Part shown: in pieces, positions 53,586 through 62,250 of the stretch
How positions within the stretch are numbered: the first letter of the stretch is position 1
Layout of the letters: every line of letters begins with the position of its first letter
From: an uncultured Alphaproteobacteria bacterium
GTDB lineage: Bacteria > Pseudomonadota > Alphaproteobacteria > HIMB59 > GCA-002718135
NCBI GenBank assembly: GCA_902584805.1
Contig: CACIBE010000007.1
Location: 26,623 to 90,622, forward strand
Reading direction: 5' to 3'
DNA length: 64,000 nt
Translations under genes and position numbers: made by a program
The notes under the pieces: generated by a model
What the model saw: the letters and a program-made list of their open reading frames with translations, nothing else
Database searches by the model: none
What the model was told of the DNA's origin: nothing

Positions 53586-54404
53586 ATGTCTTTTATTTTT
53601 AAGGACAAGTTTTGGTACTATACGATTAATACTGTTTTATCTATTTTAATATTATTTCCTGTTCTAATAATATTAATTCTTTCTCTAAAAACTACAACTG
53701 AAATTAGGTTTGATAATTTTTTAAGTACATTTACTTTGAATAATTTTTTTTCTATTTGGGATTTAGAAATAAGAACAAATAAAAATACTTTTAAACAATC
53801 TTTTTTTAATAGTTTAGTTGTAACAAGTGGAACTGTCATATTATCACTAATGATTAATGTATTAGCAGGTTATGCTATTTCATTACTAAGAATACCTTAT
53901 AAAAATTTTATATTTATTTTATTAATTTTACCTTTTTTAATTCCAGTTTATTCAATAATTATTCCTTTATATATTTTACTCTATAAAATTAATCTAAATG
54001 ATAGTTATTTAGGTTTAATTTTCATTTATACTATTTATGTTCTGCCAATTGGATTTTTTTTAATGTTCAATTCTTTTAATAGTATCCCAAAATCTCTACG
54101 TGAAGTGGCAATATTAAATAATAGTTCAGAAATACAAATTCTTTTTTCAATTATGCTTCCATTAGCTATCCCTGGCTTAATTACTTTAATTATATTTGCT
54201 ATCTATATTTCTTGGACAGATTATTTACTTGCATTTATCATTATGAACTCTGCTGATATGCAAATGTTAAATGTTACTCTTTCTAAAATTGGGTTTAGGT
54301 CAATTTATCCATATGCCGGATATGTAATTTCTTACCTACCTTTCATGATTATTTTCATTTTGCTTCAAAAATTCTATTTTAAGAGTATAATTTCATCATC
54401 TTGA
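53586..54404 (+). CDS. Sugar ABC transporter permease, MalG/UgpE type, paralogue 4 (divergent)
   Basis: A 272-residue, most divergent paralogue. The EAA loop reads REVAILNNSSEIQILFSIMLP: the conserved Gly (LEG in the others) is Asn, a position important for the fold of the ATPase-docking loop. The C-terminal RGxTGSAVKE of the other three is replaced by KFYFKSIISSS, and the FEMKW-type segment is lost. The frame is intact. It may be specialised or losing function. Confidence 0.88.
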   Translation: MSFIFKDKFWYYTINTVLSILILFPVLIILILSLKTTTEIRFDNFLSTFTLNNFFSIWDLEIRTNKNTFKQSFFNSLVVTSGTVILSLMINVLAGYAISLLRIPYKNFIFILLILPFLIPVYSIIIPLYILLYKINLNDSYLGLIFIYTIYVLPIGFFLMFNSFNSIPKSLREVAILNNSSEIQILFSIMLPLAIPGLITLIIFAIYISWTDYLLAFIIMNSADMQMLNVTLSKIGFRSIYPYAGYVISYLPFMIIFILLQKFYFKSIISSS

Positions 54405-54407
54405 AAT

Positions 54408-55442
54408 ATGAAAAATGAATTTATGAATGTTCCAATCTTTACCGGAGAAGGTAAAGTACATTTTGAAGAAAGAAAAATTCCAACTCCAGGTGACAATCAA
54501 CTTTTGATTCAAGCAAAAGCAAATTTATTATGTGGCTCAGACAGAAATCAATTTTATAATGGAAGCCCTCAATGCATTCCAGGACATGAAGGAGCCGGAG
54601 TAATTGTAGATAAAGGAAAAAATGCTAAATTTGATATTGGCATGAAAGGTGCTGTGTACTTGTATGATTATTGTCATAAATGTCGAAGTTGCCAATTAGG
54701 TTTAACTAATCAATGTTTACATAAAAACTGTGATTATGGATTTAACGTTGATGGTGCTTTTTGTGAATATTACCTTGTAAATGATTATGTTTTTTTTCCA
54801 GTTGATGAAAGTGTAGATGTAATCAATGCTACATTGCTTTTAGATGTAATGGGTACCGGTGGTCATGCTACAAAAAGAGCTCAACTAATTCATAAAGATA
54901 TCCAATCTGTGCTTATAAATGGAGCAGGGCCTATAGGTCTTGGACTTTTAGCGATGAGTAAATTAACTTTTGCAAGAGATTTACCTGTTCTCATTAATGA
55001 TGTTAAATCATCTAGATTGCCATTAGCGGAAAAGATGGGTGGCTTACCTATAGACTTATCAAAACAATCTTTAGAAGAGGGAATGGAACAACACGGAATT
55101 AAAAATCCAGATGTTGCTATCGATGCTACAGGCAAAGCAATAGCCAGAAAAAATGCTCTTCAAGCTTTAGCTAAAAGAGGTGTGCTAGTTATGGTTGGTA
55201 ATGGTGAAGGTTTGGAATTTGAACAATATCCAGATATGGGAGGTCCTGAAAGAAGCATTCTAGGTAGTGAATATTTTTCTTACAATGAGATGGAAGCAAA
55301 TCATGAATTACTTAAAAATAACCAAGAATATTTATCTCAAATAATTACACATCAATATAACATTGAAGATGTTCAAAAATCTTACGAACATTTTTTCTCT
55401 CCTGAATCTGATGCAGGTAAAATAGCTGTTGTTCATAATTAA
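54408..55442 (+). CDS. Zinc-dependent medium-chain alcohol/sugar dehydrogenase
   Basis: A 344-residue MDR-family enzyme. Catalytic zinc ligands appear in LLCGSDRNQF (Cys) and PGHEGAGVI (His-Glu), and structural zinc cysteines in DYCHKCRSCQLGLTNQC. The nucleotide-binding site is INGAGPIGLGLLAMSK. Relatives oxidise sugars or polyols (L-iditol, threonine, galactitol-phosphate). In this island it may oxidise a pentose or a released sugar; the substrate is inferred only from context. It lies 3 bases after the last permease and 3 bases before the next gene. Confidence 0.88.
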   Translation: MKNEFMNVPIFTGEGKVHFEERKIPTPGDNQLLIQAKANLLCGSDRNQFYNGSPQCIPGHEGAGVIVDKGKNAKFDIGMKGAVYLYDYCHKCRSCQLGLTNQCLHKNCDYGFNVDGAFCEYYLVNDYVFFPVDESVDVINATLLLDVMGTGGHATKRAQLIHKDIQSVLINGAGPIGLGLLAMSKLTFARDLPVLINDVKSSRLPLAEKMGGLPIDLSKQSLEEGMEQHGIKNPDVAIDATGKAIARKNALQALAKRGVLVMVGNGEGLEFEQYPDMGGPERSILGSEYFSYNEMEANHELLKNNQEYLSQIITHQYNIEDVQKSYEHFFSPESDAGKIAVVHN

Positions 55443-55445
55443 TTT

Positions 55446-56426
55446 ATGAAAAAGATAAAAGTTGCACTTATTGGAACTGGAAATTGGTCTTTACAACATT
55501 GCCGTATTCTTTCACAAAGCCCTCAAGTGGAGTTCTGTGGCATTTTAGGAAGAAATAAAGAAAGAACTAAAAACAGAGCCAAACTTTATGATGTTCCTTA
55601 TTATATTGATTTCAAAGAACTAATAAAAAATCAAAAACCTGATTTAATAAATATAAGTCTTCCAAATGAGCATCATTACGACATGACAATGAAAGTGATT
55701 AAATCTAACACTCCTTTATTTGTTGAGAAGCCTCTTGTATTTAAAATGAGTGAAGCAAATAAACTTTTATCTGAAGCAAAAAAAAGAAATCTCTTTTTTG
55801 GAATTAATTTTAATTGGCATTATTCTACTCCAGTAAAAAAAGCGATTAAAGCAATTAAAAATAATCAGTTAGGAGAAATTAATTTTATTACATGGAGATT
55901 TGGAGGTGGAGGAGGTGGAAAAAATTTAGATCCTAACGGGAATTTAATTGAAACTCAATGCCATGGATTTGATATGCTTGAATATTTAAATGGACCAATA
56001 AAATCAGTTCATTCATTTATGACAGATAAAACAAAAAAAGGTTTTAGTACGATGGTTGTATCAATGAATTTCAAAAACAAATCAATTGGAAGCTTGCTTG
56101 GATCATATGATACATCTTATCAATATCCTAATTCTCATTATGTAGAAATAAATGGGTCAAAGGGAAGAATTTTAATAGAGGATCAGGTACAAAAATATAC
56201 TTTTAATAAGATAGATAGTGAAACCGCTGAAGTGTGGAAAGCAGGATTTTTTAATGATTACGAAAGAGAGTTTTTGCGAACGTTTGATGAGCATTATAAA
56301 GAAGTAATTAATAATTTCATAAAAGGGAAGAACCCTCCAATACATGCTAAGGCTGGAAAACGAGCTTTAGAACTTGCACTTGCATCAATTAAATCTTTTA
56401 AGTTAAAAAAAGTTATAAATATTTAG
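55446..56426 (+). CDS. Gfo/Idh/MocA-family sugar oxidoreductase
   Basis: A 326-residue NAD(P)-dependent sugar dehydrogenase. The Rossmann start VALIGTGNWSLQHCRIL, the EKP motif (VEKPLVFKM, catalytic Lys) and a C-terminal beta-sheet domain are visible, and a Gly-rich insert (FGGGGGGKNL) lies near the middle. In Azospirillum, L-arabinose 1-dehydrogenase belongs to this superfamily, so L-arabinose or D-galactose oxidation is a fair inference in this setting. It converges with the PhyH gene, overlapping it by 4 bases. Confidence 0.88.
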   Translation: MKKIKVALIGTGNWSLQHCRILSQSPQVEFCGILGRNKERTKNRAKLYDVPYYIDFKELIKNQKPDLINISLPNEHHYDMTMKVIKSNTPLFVEKPLVFKMSEANKLLSEAKKRNLFFGINFNWHYSTPVKKAIKAIKNNQLGEINFITWRFGGGGGGKNLDPNGNLIETQCHGFDMLEYLNGPIKSVHSFMTDKTKKGFSTMVVSMNFKNKSIGSLLGSYDTSYQYPNSHYVEINGSKGRILIEDQVQKYTFNKIDSETAEVWKAGFFNDYEREFLRTFDEHYKEVINNFIKGKNPPIHAKAGKRALELALASIKSFKLKKVINI

Positions 56427-57223
56427 CGCTGATAAACAATTTTGTTCATTGGATGATCTGCTATTTCTCCTGCTTTTTTTCCACCAAGAAATAATTCAGC
56501 ATCTCTTTTTCTATCTTTTGTATCAAGTTTACCTACACGAGATCCATCTGCATAGTATGTTACAACCATTGCTTCACGTATTTTGTCTGATTTATTTAAT
56601 CCAGCTCCATGAATAGTCCATCCAAAATGAAAAGTACAATCACCAGCATCTATTGAGTCCAATTCAACAACTTCCAAATTTTTTTCTTCAATTATTTTAT
56701 CATAATGATCTTCTGATTTTTTATTTATTGATATACCCATTAAATCACCCATTGTATGAGAATTTTTTACAAATCGCATAATTCCCATATCTTTATTACA
56801 ATCGATTAATGGCATCCATAATCCAATATGAAGATTTGTATCAAGTGGCCAAAAAAATTGATCCTGATGCCAGTATGATTTTGTATCTCCAGGGTGTTTA
56901 AAAATTGCTTGTTCATGAAATATTCGAACAGCATTAACCTTCATTAGATCAGCAGCAATTTTTCCCAAACGTTTTGATAAACAAAATTTTTCAACACCTT
57001 TAGAGTCATAGCGGATATTAAGTGCTTGATAAAATGCACCACCAAATTCTTTATCTTTATCTTTATTTCTTTCTTCTGCTACTTTTTTTATTTCATCTCT
57101 ATAAGAAGAAATTTCACTCTTTGATAAAACATTTTTTAACACTACAAAGCCATTTTGCCAAAAAAAATCAATTTTTTCTTCATCTAAGTTATAATAATTA
57201 TCAATATTAGGTAAATTATTCAT
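56423..57223 (-). CDS. Phytanoyl-CoA dioxygenase-family oxygenase in the glycan island
   Basis: A 266-residue PhyH-type Fe(II)/2-oxoglutarate oxygenase. The iron-binding HxD is in SYWHQDQFFWPLD (about 118-130) and the distal His is in FGWTIHGAGLN (about 206). It is the only minus-strand gene in the sugar island and is divergent from the GH51 gene across an 87-bp gap, so the two may share regulation. It may modify an unusual sugar, methylated residue or lipid. The substrate is unknown. Confidence 0.87.
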   Translation of the reverse strand: MNNLPNIDNYYNLDEEKIDFFWQNGFVVLKNVLSKSEISSYRDEIKKVAEERNKDKDKEFGGAFYQALNIRYDSKGVEKFCLSKRLGKIAADLMKVNAVRIFHEQAIFKHPGDTKSYWHQDQFFWPLDTNLHIGLWMPLIDCNKDMGIMRFVKNSHTMGDLMGISINKKSEDHYDKIIEEKNLEVVELDSIDAGDCTFHFGWTIHGAGLNKSDKIREAMVVTYYADGSRVGKLDTKDRKRDAELFLGGKKAGEIADHPMNKIVYQR

Positions 57224-57310
57224 ATCTATTCAAATTTATATTTGAATAATTATTGTAATTAAATCTTTTTTAATTATGATTTTTTAATTCTTGTTAATAT
57301 AAATTTTTTT

Positions 57311-58858
57311 ATGAAAGTTAAAATTGTTCTCCATAAAGATTATAAAATTAGTCACATTGATAAAAGAATATATAGTTCATTTCTAGAACATCTTGGTAGG
57401 GCAATATATGAAGGTATTTACGAACCTGATCATTCAGAAGCAGATGAAAATGGATATAGAAAAGATGTAATGAAATTAGTTTCTGAATTAAATATGCCTG
57501 CTGTTAGGTACCCTGGTGGTAATTTTGTGTCAGCTTTTAATTGGGAAGATTCCATTGGCTTAAAAGAAGGCAGGCCAACAAGATTAGACTTAGCTTGGAA
57601 AAGTAAAGAGACTAACGAATTTGGCTTAAATGAATTTATCACATGGTGTAAAAAAGTTAACACAGAGCCTATTTATGCTATTAATCTTGGAACCAGAGGT
57701 ATTGATGCTGCAAGAAATATCATAGAATATTGTAACCATCCAAGTGGCTCTTATTGGAGTGACTTACGAATCAAACATGGATTTAAAGACCCTCATAATA
57801 TTAAAATGTGGTGCTTGGGTAATGAAATGGATGGTGAATGGCAGGTTGGTCATAAAACAGCTTATGAATATGGAAGACTTGCCAATGAAACTGCAAAAGC
57901 TATGCGTTTATTTGATAAAAATATTGAATTGGTTGTTTGTGGAAGTTCGTCAGATACAATGCAAACATTTCCAGAATGGGAAAGAGAAGTATTAGATTTA
58001 ACTTATGACTCCGTAGATTATATTTCTATGCATAAATATTGGAGTAATTCAGAAGATAGATCCGATGAAAGAGAAATTGGCAAACATAATACAACTAATT
58101 ATTTATCTAATAGTATAGGTCTTCAAAAATATATTTCTGATGTTGAAAGCACTATAAATTTTATAAAGTCAAAAAAAAGATCAAAAAAAAATATTAAAAT
58201 TAGCTTTGATGAATATCAGCCTTGGTATCATAGTATTAAAAAAATGAATACGCATTTAAATTCAGATATTAAATATTGGCCCAAAGCATACCCAATCTTA
58301 GAAGAAGAATATAATTTGTTAGACTGTTTACTTATTGGAACTGTGATCAATACTTTTATTAATAACTCACATATAGTCAAAATTGCCTGTATGGCTCAAC
58401 TTGTTAATGTTATTCCAGCAATTTCTACAGTAAAAAATGGAATAAGTTGGAGGCAATCAGTATATTACCCACTTTATTTTGCATCTTTATATGGAAGAGG
58501 GGAGTCACTTCAACTAAAAATAAATTCACCTAAATATTCAAGTGATATAGCTGATGATATTCAATATATAGATGCATCAGCAGTTATAAATGAAGAGGAA
58601 AAAACATTATCATTTTTTATCATTAATAGATCAGAGAAAGAAAGTGTAGATTTAGATTTTGATATAAATAACTTACCAATTATTAAATTAATTGATCAGC
58701 AAATAATTAATCATACAAATATATATGCATCAAATACTATTAACAAACCAAACGAAATTGTTCCAAAAAAAACCAATATAGCAACTTTTCAAAATGAAAA
58801 TTTAATGGCTAAAATACCTAAATTGTCATACCTATTTATTCACTTAAAAATAAAATAA
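57311..58858 (+). CDS. GH51 alpha-L-arabinofuranosidase
   Basis: A 515-residue GH51 enzyme. The N-terminal RIYSSFLEHLGRAIYEGIYEP and PAVRYPGGNFVSAFNWEDSIG segments are typical, the acid/base is E172 in LGNEMDGEWQ and the nucleophile is E301 in SFDEYQPWY (family DEWN region). A C-terminal beta-sandwich follows. No signal peptide, so it acts inside the cell, releasing alpha-L-arabinofuranose from arabino-oligosaccharides. It is followed by the GH2 gene after 2 bases. Confidence 0.93.
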   Translation: MKVKIVLHKDYKISHIDKRIYSSFLEHLGRAIYEGIYEPDHSEADENGYRKDVMKLVSELNMPAVRYPGGNFVSAFNWEDSIGLKEGRPTRLDLAWKSKETNEFGLNEFITWCKKVNTEPIYAINLGTRGIDAARNIIEYCNHPSGSYWSDLRIKHGFKDPHNIKMWCLGNEMDGEWQVGHKTAYEYGRLANETAKAMRLFDKNIELVVCGSSSDTMQTFPEWEREVLDLTYDSVDYISMHKYWSNSEDRSDEREIGKHNTTNYLSNSIGLQKYISDVESTINFIKSKKRSKKNIKISFDEYQPWYHSIKKMNTHLNSDIKYWPKAYPILEEEYNLLDCLLIGTVINTFINNSHIVKIACMAQLVNVIPAISTVKNGISWRQSVYYPLYFASLYGRGESLQLKINSPKYSSDIADDIQYIDASAVINEEEKTLSFFIINRSEKESVDLDFDINNLPIIKLIDQQIINHTNIYASNTINKPNEIVPKKTNIATFQNENLMAKIPKLSYLFIHLKIK

Positions 58859-58860
58859 AA

Positions 58861-60693
58861 ATGAGAAAAGAACATCCTAGACCACAATTTTTGAGAGATA
58901 CCTGGTTCAACCTTAATGGCCAGTGGACTTGTGATTATTCTAAAAATATTAAAGGTTTTAAAAAATCTAAATTAAATAAAAAAAAGTTTTCAAAAAAAAT
59001 TAATATACCTTTTTGCCCAGAAAGCAAATTATCAGGTATTGGAAATACTGATTTTATGCAAGAAGTTTGGTATCATAAAAGTTTTAAATTAAATAAAAAT
59101 TGGAAAGATAAAAAAATATTTCTTCATTTTGGCGGAGTTGATTATAAGTGTGATGTATTCATAAACAAAATTAAAGTTGGTTCAAATATAGGGGGTCAAG
59201 CACCTTTCTCTTTTGATATTTCAAAGGCAGTGAATTTCAATAAAAATAATGATTTAATTGTTTACGTAATTGACGAACGTTGTCCAGGAAGTATGAATCC
59301 TTCTCCTTGGTATAAAGGTAGATTTACACCTAAAAAAATAGCGATCGCAAAAAAATGGCATTTAGATAAGCGTAGAACACAACCTAGAGGTAAGCAGTCT
59401 ACATTCAAAGATTCATACCAATGTGTTTACACTAGAACAACAGGAATATGGCAAACTGTTTGGTTAGAAGCAGTAGATCAACATTATATCAAAAATATAA
59501 CAATTGTTCCTAACTTAAAAACTTCATGTTTTGAATTTAATCCTGATTTTTCAGTAAACGTAAATGATAATTTTAAGGTTGATATTATATTTAAAAATAA
59601 AAAAATATCTTCTTCTATTTACAATACAAAAATAAAAAAAATTAAAATTAAAATTCCAAAACCAAAGTTGTGGTCTATTGAGAAACCAAACCTCTATGAT
59701 TTTATATTTACTTTAACAAGTAAAAAAAATAACAAGACTTTAGATAGGGTTAAGAGTTATGGAGGAATGCGTTCTATAGAAGTAAAGAAAAATAAAGTAT
59801 ATCTTAATAATAAACCTCTTTATCAAAGATTGGTTTTGGATCAGGGATTTTACCCAGATGGAATTTGGACAGCGCCAACTGATAAAGCTCTAAAAAATGA
59901 TATTATTTTATCTATAAAGGCTGGTTTTAATGGAGCGAGGTTACATGAAAAGGTATTTGAAGATCGTTTTCATTATTGGGCTGATAAATTAGGCTATATT
60001 ACATGGGCTGAATGGGGTAATTGGGGAGTAAACGAAAATGCAAAAGCTACAGAGACTGCTTTTATGCATGAATGGCCAAAAATAGTCGAGCATTTAAAAA
60101 ATCATCCATCAATCATTACATGGACTCCTTTTAATGAAACTAATACTTTGGAATGCAATTCTCAACATAAGAAATTAATGCGTTTAGCATATGATTTAAC
60201 AAAGAAAATTGACCCAACAAGACCAGTAAATGAAACAAGTGGTTATCAACATCAAAAAACTGATATTTGGACAGTACATCATTATGAACCAAAACCTGAT
60301 AAATTAATGAAAGTCTTAAATCCAAAAAAAGGAGTTTACAGAAATTTTCCTAAGTTTGAAACATCCTATAAAAATCAACCTTATATAATTGATGAATATG
60401 GAGGAGCTTGGTGGCTTCCTTTAAATCTAAGAGATAAATTTTTTTCTTGGGGTCACGGAGATCATGTAAGACCTAAGACAATTCAAGAAGTTTATGATCG
60501 TATGGATAGCTTGACTGAAGTAGTTTTAAAAACAAAACACATCCAAGGATTTTGTTACACACAACTAACTGATGTTGAGCAAGAAACTAATGGAGTATAT
60601 CTTTACGATAGAAAAACAAAATTTAATATGAATAAGATTAAGAAAATATTTAAAGATAAATCTCTAAAACTAAAAAAAGGCTATATCCAGTAA
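58861..60693 (+). CDS. GH2-family glycoside hydrolase
   Basis: A 610-residue GH2 enzyme with N-terminal jelly-roll (about 10-215), immunoglobulin-like (about 215-305) and catalytic barrel domains. The acid/base is E426 in TPFNETN after NHPSIITW, and the likely nucleophile is E512 in IIDEYGGAWW. The size is close to beta-glucuronidases, much shorter than LacZ. GH2 covers beta-galactosidase, beta-glucuronidase and arabino- or galactofuranosidase activities; here galactose or arabinose linkages are likely. No signal peptide. It is coupled to the GH51 gene. Confidence 0.9.
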   Translation: MRKEHPRPQFLRDTWFNLNGQWTCDYSKNIKGFKKSKLNKKKFSKKINIPFCPESKLSGIGNTDFMQEVWYHKSFKLNKNWKDKKIFLHFGGVDYKCDVFINKIKVGSNIGGQAPFSFDISKAVNFNKNNDLIVYVIDERCPGSMNPSPWYKGRFTPKKIAIAKKWHLDKRRTQPRGKQSTFKDSYQCVYTRTTGIWQTVWLEAVDQHYIKNITIVPNLKTSCFEFNPDFSVNVNDNFKVDIIFKNKKISSSIYNTKIKKIKIKIPKPKLWSIEKPNLYDFIFTLTSKKNNKTLDRVKSYGGMRSIEVKKNKVYLNNKPLYQRLVLDQGFYPDGIWTAPTDKALKNDIILSIKAGFNGARLHEKVFEDRFHYWADKLGYITWAEWGNWGVNENAKATETAFMHEWPKIVEHLKNHPSIITWTPFNETNTLECNSQHKKLMRLAYDLTKKIDPTRPVNETSGYQHQKTDIWTVHHYEPKPDKLMKVLNPKKGVYRNFPKFETSYKNQPYIIDEYGGAWWLPLNLRDKFFSWGHGDHVRPKTIQEVYDRMDSLTEVVLKTKHIQGFCYTQLTDVEQETNGVYLYDRKTKFNMNKIKKIFKDKSLKLKKGYIQ

Positions 60694-60755
60694 AAATTAA
60701 ATAAATAATTAAAGCTTTTAAAATTGACTCAAATTTTCTATAAGATCTAAAATAA

Positions 60756-61676
60756 ATGAATAACAATTATAAATACCAAGGTATGTGGCCAGTTGCTCCA
60801 ACGCCATTTCATGAGAATGGTGAAGTTGATTACGAAGGAATGGATAGGGTAATTGATTGTATGGTTGATCAAAAAGTTGAAGGTATTTGTATTTTAGCTA
60901 ATTATTCTGAGCAATTTTTAATTTCAGATGAAGAAAGAGAAAAATTAACAAAACTTTGTATGAAAAAGATTGATGGTAGAGTTAAAACAATTGTTACTGT
61001 TTCTCATTTCGCTACTGATATTGTACGCCCTCGAGCAGAATTAGCAAAATCACTGGGAGCAGATATTATAATGATGATGCCGCCTTATCATGGTGCATTG
61101 TTAAAAGGTAATCCTGATCAAATATTTGAACAGTTTAATGAAATTTCTAAAGTTGGTATACCAATTATGATACAAGATGCACCTTTATCTGGAATTGAAC
61201 TTTCTGTACCTCTTCTTACAAAAATGATTAATGAAATTGAATATTTAACATGTTTTAAAATTGAAAGTACTAACGCAGCATCAAAAATAAGAGCACTTAT
61301 TAAGAACTGTAGTTCTAGATTAGATGCACCTTTTGATGGAGAAGAAAGTATTACTTTGTATGCAGACTTAGAAGCTGGAATTTCTGGCAGTATGAGTTCA
61401 GCATTACTTCCAGAAAAAATTGCGCCTGTAATTGATCATTTTTGGAATAATGAAAAAGATAAAGCTGAAGAAGTATATAATAGTATTCTTCCTTTGATAA
61501 ATTTTGAAAATAGACAATGTGGTTTCAGAGCCACAAAAACAGTAATGAAAGAGGGTGGGGTAATAAAATCAGATTTTTGCAGAGATCCTATTAAACCCTT
61601 AGATCAAGATACAAAAAATTTATTATTAAATTTTGCAAAAAGATATGATTTACTTACTTATAAATGGGGTAAATAG
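60756..61676 (+). CDS. L-2-keto-3-deoxyarabonate dehydratase-like (DHDPS family)
   Basis: A 306-residue DapA-superfamily barrel. The Schiff-base lysine is K168 (CFKIES). Several segments match the remembered Azospirillum L-KDA dehydratase almost residue for residue: GICILANYSEQF with the following SDEER, MMPPYHGA, IPIMIQDAPLSG and LINFENRQCG. That enzyme converts L-2-keto-3-deoxyarabonate to alpha-ketoglutaric semialdehyde in non-phosphorylative L-arabinose catabolism. This fits the arabinosidases upstream. L-arabonate dehydratase and the semialdehyde dehydrogenase are not in this window. Confidence 0.85.
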   Translation: MNNNYKYQGMWPVAPTPFHENGEVDYEGMDRVIDCMVDQKVEGICILANYSEQFLISDEEREKLTKLCMKKIDGRVKTIVTVSHFATDIVRPRAELAKSLGADIIMMMPPYHGALLKGNPDQIFEQFNEISKVGIPIMIQDAPLSGIELSVPLLTKMINEIEYLTCFKIESTNAASKIRALIKNCSSRLDAPFDGEESITLYADLEAGISGSMSSALLPEKIAPVIDHFWNNEKDKAEEVYNSILPLINFENRQCGFRATKTVMKEGGVIKSDFCRDPIKPLDQDTKNLLLNFAKRYDLLTYKWGK

Positions 61677-61720
61677 TAAAATTTAATTGACAAATATTAT
61701 TTAAAAATTACTTATTATTT

Positions 61721-62239
61721 ATGCGTAGAGTTTTTGAAGGATTACTTGAAAGAGCAATGTTTTCGAGCAGATGGGCGTTAGCTCCTGTTTATGTTGCTCT
61801 ATGTCTTACTCTACTAGTTATTACATACAAAGTTATTGCATTATTCATTTATGAAATCACACACTTAAATGACTTAACTTTAAATGAACTTCTTGTATTT
61901 GTATTACATATTGTTGACTTAGCTCTTGTAGGAAACTTAGTTTTAATGGTTATATTTGCAGGATATGAAAATTTTGTTTCAAAAATTGATATTGCAAATC
62001 AATCTGAAGATAAGCCAGAATGGATGGGTAAACTAGATTTTTCAGGTTTGAAATTAAAACTTATTGCTTCAATAGTAGCTATTTCAAGTATTGGTTTGCT
62101 AGAAGCTTTTATTGATGTTGGCTCAAAAACATCAGAAGAAATTTACTTAATGATATTTATTCATGCTGTATTTATTTTATCAGGATTAGTTATAGCAATA
62201 ATGGATTATATTAGTGGAATTACTAAACATCACCCATAA
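61721..62239 (+). CDS. YqhA/UPF0114 family membrane protein
   Basis: A 172-residue protein with about three to four hydrophobic helices. The N-terminal RVFEGLLERAMFSSRWALAPVYVAL and central LVGNLVLMVIFAGYENFVSKID, WMGKLDFSGLKLKL segments are diagnostic for the TIGR00645/UPF0114 family. The function is unknown. It sits 44 bp after the dehydratase-like gene and 11 bp before the cyclase gene. Confidence 0.9.
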   Translation: MRRVFEGLLERAMFSSRWALAPVYVALCLTLLVITYKVIALFIYEITHLNDLTLNELLVFVLHIVDLALVGNLVLMVIFAGYENFVSKIDIANQSEDKPEWMGKLDFSGLKLKLIASIVAISSIGLLEAFIDVGSKTSEEIYLMIFIHAVFILSGLVIAIMDYISGITKHHP

Positions 62240-62250
62240 TTAAATAAAAA

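Noticed and set aside
60724..60742. TTGACT...TATAAG promoter before the DHDPS-family gene
   Set aside because: The spacer is only 9 bases, too short for sigma-70 recognition. The gene could be read from the upstream GH51-GH2 transcript.
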